Positions 25,700 to 36,397 of a DNA stretch of 64,000 nucleotides are shown here, piece after piece. Every line of letters starts with the position of its first letter. Position 1 is the stretch's first letter. Source of the DNA: Lingula anatina (Eukaryota > Brachiopoda > Lingulata > Lingulida > Lingulidae); NCBI RefSeq assembly GCF_001039355.2, contig NW_019773625.1, positions 1,137,522-1,201,521 of the forward strand, read 5' to 3'. The notes under the pieces were generated by a model. It saw only the letters and a program-made list of their open reading frames with translations, searched no databases and was not told the DNA's origin. Position numbers and translations under genes: made by a program.

Positions 25700-27812
25700 G
25701 TAAGTAATCAGCAAAACAAAATTTAATAATGTTTTGTAAAGTGATAAGACTTTAGTGACCACTTCTTGTGTGACTATGAGAATGGACTGAGTATAAAGGT
25801 CTGGCCATTAAAAGATGGAGTTAGAATACTGTCAAAAAATTTTTAAAGAGCATTTTATGGCTGAATGGGCCCTGAGTTTCAGAGGTCCCTGGAGATAAAT
25901 CCCTCTACCATCAGAATGCATTTGAAACAGTACAGGTATGTCGTCTCATATATCCTCTACCATGCCCAGTGATTGATCTTTCACAAGATATTCACAGATG
26001 ATGTCTTTGGCTAAATATGGTCAATTTTCTAACTGTGCTGGCTAGTGGAAAATGTGCCTATAATATCTGCTGCCCTGGTAGAGGTTAACTCTCATACAGG
26101 CTGATAGTTGGTGAAAGTCTATTGATCTCAGAACCTCGGGGTGGATGCAGTGTGACTCAGTTAAGGCTGTTTATTTAAGCTGGTTCATGATTAAAAAAGA
26201 TGGTCAAAAATCTTTTTACGGAAATTGATGAAACCAAGGTCACGCTGGGCATCAGTTATCTCAGAGACTGGAGTTCCACTTGGAAAATGTTATTTCCAAA
26301 CAATGGATCTAAATTTATCTTTAATGAAGCTGTAAAGATAGAACCTTGCCAGACTTGTGAAATAAATTGCAATGCTATTGAAACAGGAAAAGACTATTCC
26401 TGTCCTGTCGTGGAAGCACTTTCTCTTGGGATCGCTTGAAAAAAAGGAGAGGAAAAAACCACTGAATACTTGCCGGAAACCAAAAAGCATTATAACTTTG
26501 TTTTTCCTGAAAAGTGTTCTGACACCCAAAACTTATCATGGAATTTGGATTTTTCATGTGAACGGTGCCTAAAACTTTCGAAAAATTTTAAAAATCGCAA
26601 TGTGGAAAGTCAGACCGGAATTTTTTTTTTAAGGGTGGCATGCTCCATGTTGGAGTGGTGGAACTGGTTATTTGTAACCAGGGATTTTATGTAGAGGCCT
26701 GCCCAAAGAAGGGTTAGGTAACAGAACGGGTGTTCTGTGGGAACTGAGTAGATTAAGATTTAAGTTTTTTGGCTGTTGTCTTGAGTAGCCAGCCATGATT
26801 GAATAGATTGGACAGGTGCTCACATTACTTGTAAAAATAGGTGGTATTTTTCCTCATTATTTTTTGGTTGATGTTAATTATTTTTAAAACTAAGGCGAGC
26901 TCGTTTAGGGATAGTTTTCCTGGAATAAATTGTCATATCCAAAGTGAATATATATTGTTTAATGCGATTTAAAAAGAAATTGTACAATGACGTCAGAGAC
27001 TGGAGAGCAGTTTAAATAACTTCCATTATCTTGGGATTCTCTGCAAACTTTCTTTGGCCCGCTTGACATGCCTAATGCCCCTATTTCTGTTTTCAAGGTG
27101 TGCGACAGTACGCATTTCACAGTATCATATCCCGGAACAAATTTTGAATTGAGATGCACTACTTTCCAACCCTGCTGAGAATTATCACTATCACATCGCG
27201 TACTAGGCAAGAGCGATGTCGCGTCTGATACTTGGAAGCGCGCACTGATACCCACCTTAAAAACGGGTAGTGTGGTCCGATCTACCGGTGAATTCGGGAT
27301 CATTCGGTGCTGAGTCTGGTAGTTGGGTAAGCCTGATGGTGGACCCCGCCAACGAAGAGAAGATGTGCAATTCCACCCTGCCGTCTGCCGATGATTCTAT
27401 TTGAAAGACTCTAAAATACTATGATTCTGATATGAAAAGACTTTGATTATAAGACGCTCAACTGCCTGGTTTCCAGAGCTATTTTTCCCCATATTGATAA
27501 AGAAAGATATAAATTAAAGGGTTTTATCTCTGGTTTTCCCCGGGCCTACACTTAAGACATGTAATTATGTATAATTTTCGTAAACTTTTGTAAATATTAT
27601 ATATGTTATTATTTACAGTAAATGTCTGTAACACGAGTAATGAAAAAAAGTTTTTATCTGGAAAAAAATGGAAGGAATATGTCGTGCCCGACATAGATAT
27701 CTTAAATGATGTTACGTGTTGTGGTCCAATAGTTCTCGAGTAATGTGGCGGCCTCTTTGTATAACGCCGAGGTAAAGAAATTAATTATACAATTATAGGT
27801 AGTTAAAGGGCG
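25700..27812. other. Intergenic region downstream of XAB2
   Basis: No gene recognised. The part from about 26990 to 27400 is richer in GC than its surroundings and holds a 114-codon minus-strand frame (27303-26959) and a short plus-strand frame starting near 27336, neither resembling a known family. Nothing else supported. Confidence 0.4.
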
Positions 27813-28279
27813 TATTCCCATAGATCTTAGATCGATCTATCCCCGTGGGGAGTCTCACTAGATTACTGTCAGATAATCCGGCTTAAATGTCCGTCCCGCC
27901 TACTACAAGGTGTAAGGGGGTAATTAACTTTGGTGCCCGCTCGGCTGACAGCTATTTAGCGAGAACCCCCAGGGAGTTCGGTCGATCTAGTTTGGATCGA
28001 TCTAATCTCTGGGAATGGAGTCAAAGTTTGCGTCATCGAGCATACATGTAGATAAGTAATAAGTATATAAGCGATACCTTGAGAGGGGGAGAGAGAACGA
28101 GAGGGGAGAGCGAGAGGAGACAGCGAAGAAGGAGGTTGGGAGCGACTGAGTACGGAGCAGACGAGTTGAGTTGGTGACTTCACTTAGAATATGTAGCTAT
28201 CTACCGAGCGTCAACAAATAAATCGTTTAACTGGTCATGGGTTTTCTTCGCGCGACCATACGTAAATCTGACACGAACC
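27711..28279 (+). mobile_element. Possible solo LTR carrying an inserted MITE
   Basis: The segment starts TGTTACGTG and may end near CTGACA (TG...CA). In LTR order it holds a TATATAA box (28064-28070), a purine-rich GA tract (about 28080-28135), then AATAAA (28217-28222) followed by a T-rich stretch. MITE copy C lies inside it. No internal retrotransposon coding region flanks it and no target-site duplication was identified, so it could instead be an unrelated promoter-like segment. Confidence 0.3.
27813..28018 (+). mobile_element. GATCGATC-ended MITE/SINE-like element, copy C
   Basis: Starts TATTCCCATAGATCTTAGAT and ends ATCTAATCTCTGGGAATGGA. It has the core GTGTAAGGGGGTAATTAACT and the same inner box GCTCGGCTGACAGC as copy B, so B and C form a subfamily distinct from A and F. 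Confidence 0.8.
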
Positions 28280-28319
28280 GTGGAATCTTTGGATTGCGTT
28301 ATCCACTAAGTAAGTCTAT

Positions 28320-28489
28320 GGGTGCTTTCCCAGAGATTCAGATCGATCTAGAGATTAAGATTTAGATCGACCTAACTCCCTGGGGCTTCACGCTAAATTG
28401 CAGTCAGCCGAGCGGGCACCATAGTTAATTACCCCCTTACAGCTTTTAGTAGGCGGGATAGACGCTTAAGCCGGCCAAGCTGACAATAA
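28320..28489 (-). mobile_element. GATCGATC-ended MITE, truncated copy D
   Basis: Reverse orientation. Starts GGTGCTTTCCCAGAGATTCA and reads through the core TAATTACCCCCTTACAGC to GCTGACAAT, where the full copy E begins immediately. It lacks the other terminus, so D and E form a head-to-tail array. Confidence 0.8.
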
Positions 28490-28774
28490 GGGTGCTTTCC
28501 CAGAGATTTAGATCGATCTAAAGATTAAGTTTTAGATCGACCTAACTCCCTGGGGGTTCACGCTAAATTGCAGTCAGCCGAGCGGGCACCATAGTTAATT
28601 ACCCTCTTATAGCTTTTAGTAGGCGGGATAGACGCTTAAGCCGGTCAAGCTGACAGTAATCTAGTGAGACTCCCCACAGGGATAGATCGATCTAAAAATC
28701 TATGGAAATGGGGTGTAATCTAGTGAGACTCCCCACAGGGATAGATCGATCTAAAAATCTATGGAAATGGGGTG
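28490..28774 (-). mobile_element. GATCGATC-ended MITE, copy E with a duplicated terminus
   Basis: A complete reverse-orientation copy spans 28490-28715. It is followed by an exact-looking 59-base tandem repeat of its own end (TAATCTAGTGAGACTCCCC starts at 28657 and again at 28716). Together with D this makes a compound array of one full and two partial units. Confidence 0.85.
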
Positions 28775-29601
28775 TAAAACGTAATGTCCTATTTCGAGCC
28801 CACGCTTGAATTAAGTGTTCAAAATTATATAAGTTTAGGACACTCATTCCATATGTATGAAAAGTTTCATTACAACAAGGCCGTATCGTAGGCGGCATTG
28901 CAGATTTCGCGCACAGGAATTGTTCGGTGGACTTGAAGTGGTCGTGGCAAGGGCTGAACCTGTTTTTTGGTCTCTTTCCCTTCCACCTTAGGAGGCATAA
29001 CAACAATGAAGATGTTTAAAGGTGTAATGCGCATGCACGAATTTGATAAATGTTACTTTACAATTATGCCATGCATTTGTATCTTCAGTCAGTATGTTTG
29101 TGCACTGTCTTTGTGTTTGACATCTCCAAATTCGGCGTGCTGTAATATTGATGGGACATGTAAAACAGATTCATTTCTGTGCTATGTTTGTGAATGGACG
29201 TCCGAGGTCAGCAATTCAGTCCTTATCGACGATAGGCGGAGAGGAATTTTACTTGCTGTGTTATGGAATTAATTGGCCTTGTGTAAAATTGTCGTAAAAT
29301 CGCTATATGACCGATTTTAACTGGTTTTGATAAGATTTTTTTTATCTTTATGGTAGACTAGTAAGGCACTCTAAGATCGTTTTATGCGGGTTTTAGGTGT
29401 TATTGCCTGGTTTTAAAATCATATCGCGATTTAACGACAAGCGTTTTCTAACCAGTCAAGTTGGCAGCCGAGCGAGCACGATGTCTCTTCGAGGTAGGCT
29501 GTGTGTCTGAAAGTTGAAATTCGTGAAGTTGAGACTAAAATAAGGGAAAGTAAAGATTTCTTGCTAATGCAGTTTTAGGGTCGTCTTGGCAGCCTGAGGC
29601 T

Positions 29602-29727
29602 GAGCACGAAAATTCATGCGTTAGCACTCCTATTGGCGATTCTGATATGTAGGCCCCTACAGTTTGTGCAGAGACAGTACATATCAGAATCGTCAATAGG
29701 AGTGCTCACGCATGAATTTTCGTGCTA
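29602..29727. mobile_element. Hairpin MITE with 9-bp target-site duplication
   Basis: Two arms of about 48 bases start with GAGCACGAAAATTCATGCG and end with CGCATGAATTTTCGTGCTA, leaving a loop of about 25 bases. The element is flanked by CCTGAGGCT at 29593-29601 and 29728-29736. The paralogous segment near 39041 has AGCCTGACACTCATTG with no insert, which is an empty site. A 9-bp duplication suggests a Mutator-like mobiliser; this is inference. Confidence 0.8.
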
Positions 29728-30873
29728 CCTGAGGCTCGAGCATTGTTCGAAAACGTGACGACAGCTGGTCATCGCGCCGGAAGTTCCATCATTGTGTAAT
29801 TTGTTTTCTTAAGCGTTCTGTCTGGTTTTTTTAGCAGTACTTCAGGAGGTTCAAAACTCCAAAGGTTCGAAAATACTTTATATGGGTAAAGCTTACATGA
29901 CACTACTTACTACATAATACTCCAGCAATTTGGTGCAGAAAAGAAGGGGGTGAATCATGAGTAAAAATGTGCATTAGCTTGGTAGTTGGGTCACAAATGC
30001 AAATAATCAAACACAATTAAGCCGAGGTAAGACACCAGAGGCTGTCAACATCAGCCGTCACCAGCCACCCTTAAATAGGGACGGGGGTCGATCTACCTAG
30101 CTGACATTAAAGATCTGTAACGGCCGAGTCTCCTGTTCTACGCGCTTGCCGTGGTTTAATTAAAGGGTCCTGGCCGCTATACCACCGAATGGTCAGTGAG
30201 TGTGAACATCTACTCACATCAGTCTGATGAAGGCCTTCGCCCATGTTGTTGGCCCATTGTATTTGTATTTGATCATGCCCGGATGTAGGGTGATAACTTC
30301 TGCATTCTTTATTTCGTAAGCCCGGTGTAATGCGAGGTTAGAGGAGACCGACTTAAACTTCAAGGTGGGAATTTGATTGTGCGTGTGGCATGCACGGGAT
30401 TTACAAACGAGCGACGGGATGATGTAGCCTGCAGTATTTGCGGTAAGCGAGCCAAGTTTTAGGTCGCTCCGATGCCTGGCACTATTTTAATTCGATTATT
30501 AGTACCACCAGCGTGTACGCTGGCAGTACTCATGGTTTTAGTCCCGACCCGTCTCGTACAGCTCCGCCGGCTCCGCAGGATGACGTGGGATACAAGTCAC
30601 CGTTACCGCTCTCCTCCTAGACCGCAAGGACCTGTGTCCCCATCTCTTGGATTTAGGTCACATATAATCTCAGCTTGAACCCCCTGTTTTTTTGTTTTTT
30701 TTTGTCTCATTCGGTGCATTGGCCTGGGCGTGACGCTTGTTGAAACGCACCCTTGTCAAAATTTTTGAAAATTCAATGCTACATATCTCCTAAACCGAAG
30801 GAATTATAGGAAAAATTTCTACAGTTGGCTGACCGAAAGTCATATGTGGAGATTTCAAATATGCCCTTGGATT

Positions 30874-30886
30874 TGACCTTTGACCT
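30874..30886 (-). promoter_or_regulatory. DR1 nuclear-receptor-like motif
   Basis: TGACCTTTGACCT is the reverse complement of AGGTCAAAGGTCA, a perfect direct repeat of the half-site AGGTCA with one-base spacing. A third half-site (AGGTCA) follows about 10 bases downstream. Such sites bind RXR, HNF4 or COUP-type receptors in animals. Function here is unproven. Confidence 0.4.
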
Positions 30887-31289
30887 TTGTTTCAAGGTCA
30901 AACGGGCCAAAATTTTCTAAAAATGTGAATGTTTTGCGAAAAATAAAAATTATTCCTGCCAATTTTCAGAAACTACACAGATTTTACCAATAATATTATG
31001 GGCAGGTGTTACCCTTAAGGTTATCTTTCATCTTCGTGCGTTTGGGGTCAATCAGTGCATTTTCACCTGAGTAGCGGCCATAAGTTGCTGAAACTGAAAA
31101 CTCTCTCTAATTCTGGAACCGTTAACGCTAGAGACCTCTTGCTTTTTGCATTTTGTAGAGCTTGACAAGTGCAACACTGAAAGTGGTTTCCATTTTTTGT
31201 TTTCGATACGGCTTAGGCGTTGTGCTATATCAAAAAGTTCAACATCCAATATTCAGTGGTGAAAATAAAATGTGAAATACTCCCAAATT

Positions 31290-31960
31290 AGCAGAGATAT
31301 GCCCATAGTTACTATTGAACTTGAATAGGAAGTCATATACTGGTAATCTGTCTGTGGCCTTGAAATTGACCTTTGACCTACTTTTCATGATGAACTGCAC
31401 TTTGCATATCTCCAAAACTGGCAAAGATACACCCATAGTTACTGTTGAACTTGAATAGGAAGTCATATACTGGTAATCTTACTGTGATTCTGAAATTGAC
31501 CTTTGACTTTCACCATGAACTGAACTTTGCAAATTTTGCAGCCCTTATATAGTAGGCCTATCTCTAAAACTGGTAGAGATACGCCCTTAGCTACTGTTGA
31601 ACTTGAGTAGGAAGTCATATATTGGGAATCTTACTGTGACCTTGAAATTGACCTTTGACCTACTTTTAACCATGAACTGAACTTTAGAAATTTTCTTTCC
31701 CTTATATCTCGAAAACTGGCAGAGATACGCCCATAGTTACTACTGAACTTAAATAGGAAGTCATATACTAGCAATGTAACTGTGATCTTGGAATTGACCT
31801 TTGACCTACTTTTTATGATGAACTTTATTGTGCATGTTTTCTGGCCTTTATATCTCCAAAACTGGCAAAGAAATACCCATAGTTACTATTAAACTGAACT
31901 TTGCATATTTTCTTGCCCCTCTTATATTCAAAACTAGCAGAGATATGCCCAGTGTTGCCC
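31290..31960 (+). repeat. Minisatellite of about 131-151-base units, most with a DR1-like motif
   Basis: The word CCATAGTTACTRTTGAACTT recurs at about 31300, 31431, 31582, 31728 and 31874 with a truncated last unit. Each complete unit carries GAAATTGACCTTTGACC or a close variant (31368, 31497, 31649, 31795) and a box like CTCCAAAACTGGCAAAGATA. The array lies inside the region that replaced the GT31 coding exon in the decayed copy and is itself flanked by related segments at about 31139-31240 and 32151-32250. Confidence 0.85.
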
Positions 31961-32099
31961 CTAGGTTTTTTTTCTTTTGTCAGCATATATGCAACACTGA
32001 TAACACATTTCAAGGAAAACCGACAGGCCTATTGTCTAGAAAATCACAGGAGTGATCAATGTTAGGAAAATACAGGTCAATTGGAAAAACCATTTGATT

Positions 32100-32290
32100 G
32101 GACCATTTTTACAGTTGTTCTTTTTGCATTTATGCATATTTTGAGAACTCTTGTTTATTGCATTTTATAGAGCTTGTCAAGCACAAGACTGATAGTGGTG
32201 TCCCTTTTTCTTTGGTTTTCCATCCGAATGCGCTTACTTCAGCTGGTGGTACAATATCCAGAGGCGGTATCGCCTCTCTGATCCTCTAGT
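32100..32290 (+). repeat. Extra fragment of the GT31 3' UTR-like repeat
   Basis: The end of this segment, GGCGGTATCGCCTCTCTGATCC near 32263 with a preceding TTTTCCATCCGAATG, matches the 3' tails at about 33182-33262 and 41272-41352. Its first half matches 31139-31240. The locus therefore contains more than two copies of its 3' tail. Confidence 0.65.
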
Positions 32291-33822
32291 TATCTTTAAA
32301 TTTCTGGAATCTTGTTTCACAAGCTTACTCTATTTTATTGACTCTGTGGGGACTTTACGACACTCTTTAACCACTTTTGAATAGGCTTTTTTGCATTGTA
32401 TTAGATTAATGTGGAAGTCTTAGGTTGTTCTAGGTGGTTTTCAAATTTATGCACCCGGTGTCACGTGTACGGTCCGTTCTGCGTGAACCATCCGTCCTGA
32501 CCGCTTGTACACGCAGCAGACGCGTGTATAAGCCGTTCCGTGAATGATCCGTTGTTATTCACCTGTACTGTTATATTCGGCTAGTTCATTTCCTACCTCA
32601 TTATACATTTACTATGATGGGGATAAAATTCATGTTTTAGTCGATAATTTTGATAGAGAATCAGCGTCAAATTACAGTTCGACGCATGGATGAACCTACC
32701 GTGGACGGACCGTCGTTATTCAGCTGCTGGCTACTATTTTAGTATCGATTTTACTAGGCTAGTGTGTTGATATGGCCACCTGAGGGAAATCGCAGAGGTG
32801 AACATCTAAAAGATATGAATGCTTCTTAAGATTATGTTTGAATTTGCAGTATGTTCTCAACAGCGCATGTTTATTAGGGAATAAGCGTGTATTGATGACT
32901 GTATAGAGACGGACTGTAGTTTTGGGACTTGGCAGCAGAGACATAGAATTGGATGTGGACAATGTTTTATTTTTATGGACAGATGCAAGATGTCTGGATA
33001 TATTGTTATTACCTGCATCTGTTATTGTTGTTGTTTGTGTTGCGTGGCACTTCCTACATTATGAAACATTGTATCAGAATTGACAAAAGAAAAACACTTT
33101 GTGCTCTTTTATCATTAGATTGGTTGTTCATCATTTTTAGACTCTAATATCACTGCTTCTAACACTTTTGTCGTGTGTATGTTTTCCATACGAATGTGGT
33201 AACTCCATCTGGTGGTACGTATTGTAATACCCAGAGGGGGTATCGCCTCTCTGATCCTATAGTCAAATATTGAAAACAGTGTGAGTATTAGAAATATATT
33301 GGTGCAGATTCAATTAATTATAAGTTCTAACTTCACGAGATAGCTGTTATACATAACAATAAACGTGATAACTTTGTGCTCTGCAGAACAAGTCTTCACG
33401 GCAATCTGTCGAGTCGATTTCGCCTCAGCAGTTCAAATAATCTGACTTATTTCTAAACACATTTATTTAGAGTCTATTAACGGCTAATGTCTGTTTGTAA
33501 AAGCCAGCTATCGTTTAAGTTTTGCAATAAAAAAACCCTGCAGGACGGAAATTTGCACAGATAGTAAATGGCCAGATATATATTATTAGTCGTTCAATCA
33601 GTGAAGGGGAATATTCCGCGGTCGCGTCTACGTTATTAAAAGCGACAGTGACTAGACAGAGTAGTTCACTAGTATCTTACCAGAGACGTTGTTGTTTTTG
33701 GTCCGATAAGACCGTGCCCTAACACTCGCACGGCTGAGCCATATACTAATATAGCGTTATCCAAGAACATTAAAAAGTAAAGGCACGAACTGTACAGTGG
33801 CTTAGCTCGTCGGGACCTGGGC

Positions 33823-33960
33823 CAAAAAAAAAAAAATAAAAAAAAAAAAAAAAATAAATAAAAATAAAAATAAATAAATAAATAAATAAATAAACCAACC
33901 AACCAACCAACAAACCAACCAACAAACCAACAAACCAACCAACCAACCAACCAAAAGAAA
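33823..33960 (+). repeat. A-rich then CCAA-repeat leader before Gag
   Basis: A run of A and AAAT units is followed by CCAA and CAAAC units from about 33893 to 33954, ending four to nine bases before the Gag ATG (33962). The leader has very few T and no G over most of its length, so it should be almost unstructured as RNA. Confidence 0.85.
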
Positions 33961-33961
33961 C

Positions 33962-34738
33962 ATGTCTCAGGAGCAGTTCCACACGATGCTCGAAAATATC
34001 CGCGGTCTGACGGAGCATCGTCAAGTGGAGGCTAAGAGACAAGGCCTCCGACGGGCAGAGGAGAGAGAGAGGGACTCTCTGCAGGACTTGACAGATCTGT
34101 TTCACCTTTGCCATGGAACAGTCCCATCAGAAACTAGACAGCGGATCGACCAAATGGAACGAGCCATCGCCCGTGGCCGCGATACTGTAACATGCTGTGC
34201 TGCCAGACTGGTCCTCAAGACCGGCCGAGGTGCCCTAGCGGCAGAGAGGGGTTATTGCCTTCACCAGCAAAATGATTATTATGGGACTGAATGGGTTGTA
34301 CCCCGCGACCACATCCGCCGCTCTTTCCTATCACCTGATAAGGTGGCCTGTCTCCGGACAGAGATTGAACAAATACAACAAACTTCTTGCGAAAATTGCA
34401 CCGCCTACATCCGGCGATTTTGCAACCTCGCGAGAAAGGCATACAGTGAGACACTCTCCTTCGACGCCGAGCAGCAGCTGATCATTACTTATGCACGGTG
34501 TTTGAAGTATCGTAGGTTCACGCGCAGACTCGTAGCCGTTGCACGGCTCAACACCCTCAACGAGACACTTGCGTTCGTGGTCAACTCAGAGGTCGGCGCG
34601 CAGCTGTTCGAAAATGTCGTCGGGGAAGAATCGCGCCGTGAGGAGCCGATGGAGGTGGCTGTCAACTCCGCCGACAACCCGATGGAGCGCCTCGAGTCAG
34701 GGATTAAAACTGACCAAAGAAATATACAGTCTAAATGA
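33962..34738 (+). CDS. Gag-like capsid ORF of the gypsy element (258 aa)
   Basis: The longest intact frame of the retroelement. The N-terminal third is charged and probably helical (MSQEQFHTMLENIRGLTEHR onward). The middle and C-terminal part (TSCENCTAYIRRFCNLARKA, then QQLIITYARCLKYRRFTRRL, then LNTLNETLAFV) resembles the retrotransposon Gag/capsid fold, with regularly spaced aromatic and basic residues. Gag proteins assemble virus-like particles and bind element RNA. The frame stops before the CCHC knuckle, which now lies in another frame about 90 bases downstream, so the Gag is truncated relative to a nucleocapsid-bearing form. Family call rests on context and pattern, not on a database match. 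Codon use is more GC-rich than the surrounding genome. Confidence 0.7.
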   Translation: MSQEQFHTMLENIRGLTEHRQVEAKRQGLRRAEERERDSLQDLTDLFHLCHGTVPSETRQRIDQMERAIARGRDTVTCCAARLVLKTGRGALAAERGYCLHQQNDYYGTEWVVPRDHIRRSFLSPDKVACLRTEIEQIQQTSCENCTAYIRRFCNLARKAYSETLSFDAEQQLIITYARCLKYRRFTRRLVAVARLNTLNETLAFVVNSEVGAQLFENVVGEESRREEPMEVAVNSADNPMERLESGIKTDQRNIQSK

Positions 34739-36317
34739 AAACCGCGCAATGCCGCTCGCAACCCCAGCGGCGAAAATAAAATGGCCAGAGATATATCAGG
34801 GGCTGGTCCGAAGATGGACCCCCCTTATGCTTTCACTGTGGCAAGGCAGGCCACAAAAAGAGAGAATGCTAGCAGCTGAAAGGTCAGCAGAAGCGTGAGA
34901 TGGACTCAGAAAACTAGCTAGTGCAAGAGACCTACCCGACCCCCGAATAGCCGTAGATATAACGATATTAGGTGTGAAGTGCCATGACTGATAGATACGG
35001 GGGCCTTTTGCACAAGGTATTCATGACTATTTGTAAAGAAATTAGGTTAAGATTAGTACATCCCGCTAGTGTTACTTACGGAGTGACAGGTCATGTTTTG
35101 CCAATAATCGGGAAAAAGCAGGTTAAGGTTGATAAGGCTTACTGATAATTAAGGCTGCGGTGGTGGCTGTTTTGATTGCGGACAGAGTTGACCTGACTAC
35201 GCCCAGGAGAATATCGTCATAACATTCTTCACTGGTGTGGACGTCAATGGCCCCTAATGCGATTTTGGGGCAGTTGACCTGTTAAAAGTCTCGCCACAGT
35301 TGCACCGAAGGCTCCCTGACTGGAGTTAAATGTGTGGATGAAGTCTTGACCAGATTTGAGAACGTTTTCAGCGTGGATGGAGATCCACACGGCAAATGCA
35401 ACCTCCCAGCGATGAAAATTGGCACAGGGACGACAAAACCAATAAAGCAGCGTGCCTATCGGATCTCGTTATCTAAAGTGGTGGAATTAGAAATAAAGGA
35501 AATGCTTTAGATAATTAGACCTAGCCATCAGGAATCAGGAATCAGCGGCGCCGCTTTTGAACTGTGGTCGGCCATATTTAGTTGGCAGATCCATAAGTAC
35601 TCTGATCATCCATTCTGAATGGGGCTTTCATTAAGTATAAATGTCTAGATAGACAAGTACCAGTCCTATTTACCCACGCTTACTGCTCCCGTCGCTTTAT
35701 CGTGAAGGCGTGATAAAAAGGTGCCACGAGGAAGCCGGGGCACTGCGCAACAGGCAAGACTCTAGACAAAATACAACAGAGTTATGTCTGCCGAGGTCAA
35801 TAAGCAATTGGACCGCTGTGCCACGTGCAAGGTGCATAGCCTATTCCTATGCCTACTACAACGAATGGGATATGGAGAAACGCCCCTACCCACAGCTATT
35901 AACCAGATAGTAGGTATCGACCTCATAGGTCCATTCGTGGAATCACCGAATGGCAATAAATACGTACTATTACTAGACAATGTCTCAATCTGATTGACCA
36001 CTTATCAGGGTGGGTAGAAAGCTATCCTATTCCGAATCAAACATCTCAGGCCGTTGAATCGGCATTGGTTAGAGAATTCTTCCCTCGATTCTTGTTTCCA
36101 GAAATTATCATAATGGATAGAGGAATAGTGTTCTGTTCTTAGGCTTTTAAACATTTTCTACAGGTTGTCGGCGTGGAATACAGACGCACCATCAGTTATT
36201 GAGTTATTCACCTGAAGTGAAGGAAAGACAGAACGTGCCAATCGCTGCGTTTAAGAAACCTTGGCACCAAACCAAGCAGTTAAGTTCACAATCAAATCGA
36301 CTATATCTTCATGTCAA

Positions 36318-36320
<3 letters not shown>

Positions 36321-36392
<72 letters not shown>
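36321..36392 (+). repeat. TA dinucleotide microsatellite
   Basis: About 36 TA units, at the junction between the gypsy remnant and the LINE remnant. Confidence 0.95.

Positions 36393-36397
<5 letters not shown>

Larger units (their letters stand above)
29129..33335 (+). pseudogene. Decayed duplicate of the GT31 galactosyltransferase locus
   Basis: The left end (29129 to about 29965) aligns with 38553 to about 39290, starting at ACATCTCCAAATTCGG. It includes the mini-exon ATGTCTCTTCGAG (29481-29493) with its GTAGGCT donor. The right end (about 32917-33335) aligns with about 41025-41410: it keeps TTTTGGGACTTGGCAGCAGA, the last codons of the GT31 frame, then the 3' UTR. The catalytic coding exon is absent and 29966-32916 holds unrelated and satellite DNA. 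Because intron sequence after the mini-exon is retained, this was a DNA-level duplication and not a processed copy. The TATA box found before the intact copy has no counterpart here. No functional enzyme can be encoded. Confidence 0.75.
33798..36300 (+). mobile_element. Degenerate Ty3/gypsy-type LTR retrotransposon
   Basis: In order: a T-poor leader, a Gag-like frame, a CCHC zinc knuckle at 34828-34869, an aspartic-protease motif LIDTGA at 34988-35005, the start of the reverse transcriptase (about 35416-35530, including KPIKQRAYRISLSK), then an abrupt jump to the integrase zinc-binding region (about 35695-35845) and integrase core (IDLIGPF at 35916-35936, MDRG near 36113). Nearly all reverse transcriptase and RNase H is missing, and stops and frameshifts break the rest. 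It cannot be autonomous. A primer-binding-like TGGCTTAGCTCGTCGGGACC sits at about 33798. The 5' LTR is not clearly delimited and no 3' LTR was found. Confidence 0.8.

Noticed and set aside
26959-27303. 114-codon minus-strand open frame
   Set aside because: It lies in a GC-richer patch with competing frames, has no recognisable motif or splice context, and is isolated from other exons.
30472-30678. GC-rich 68-codon frame
   Set aside because: Basic and proline-rich composition typical of spurious frames in GC-rich patches; no motif, no splice context.
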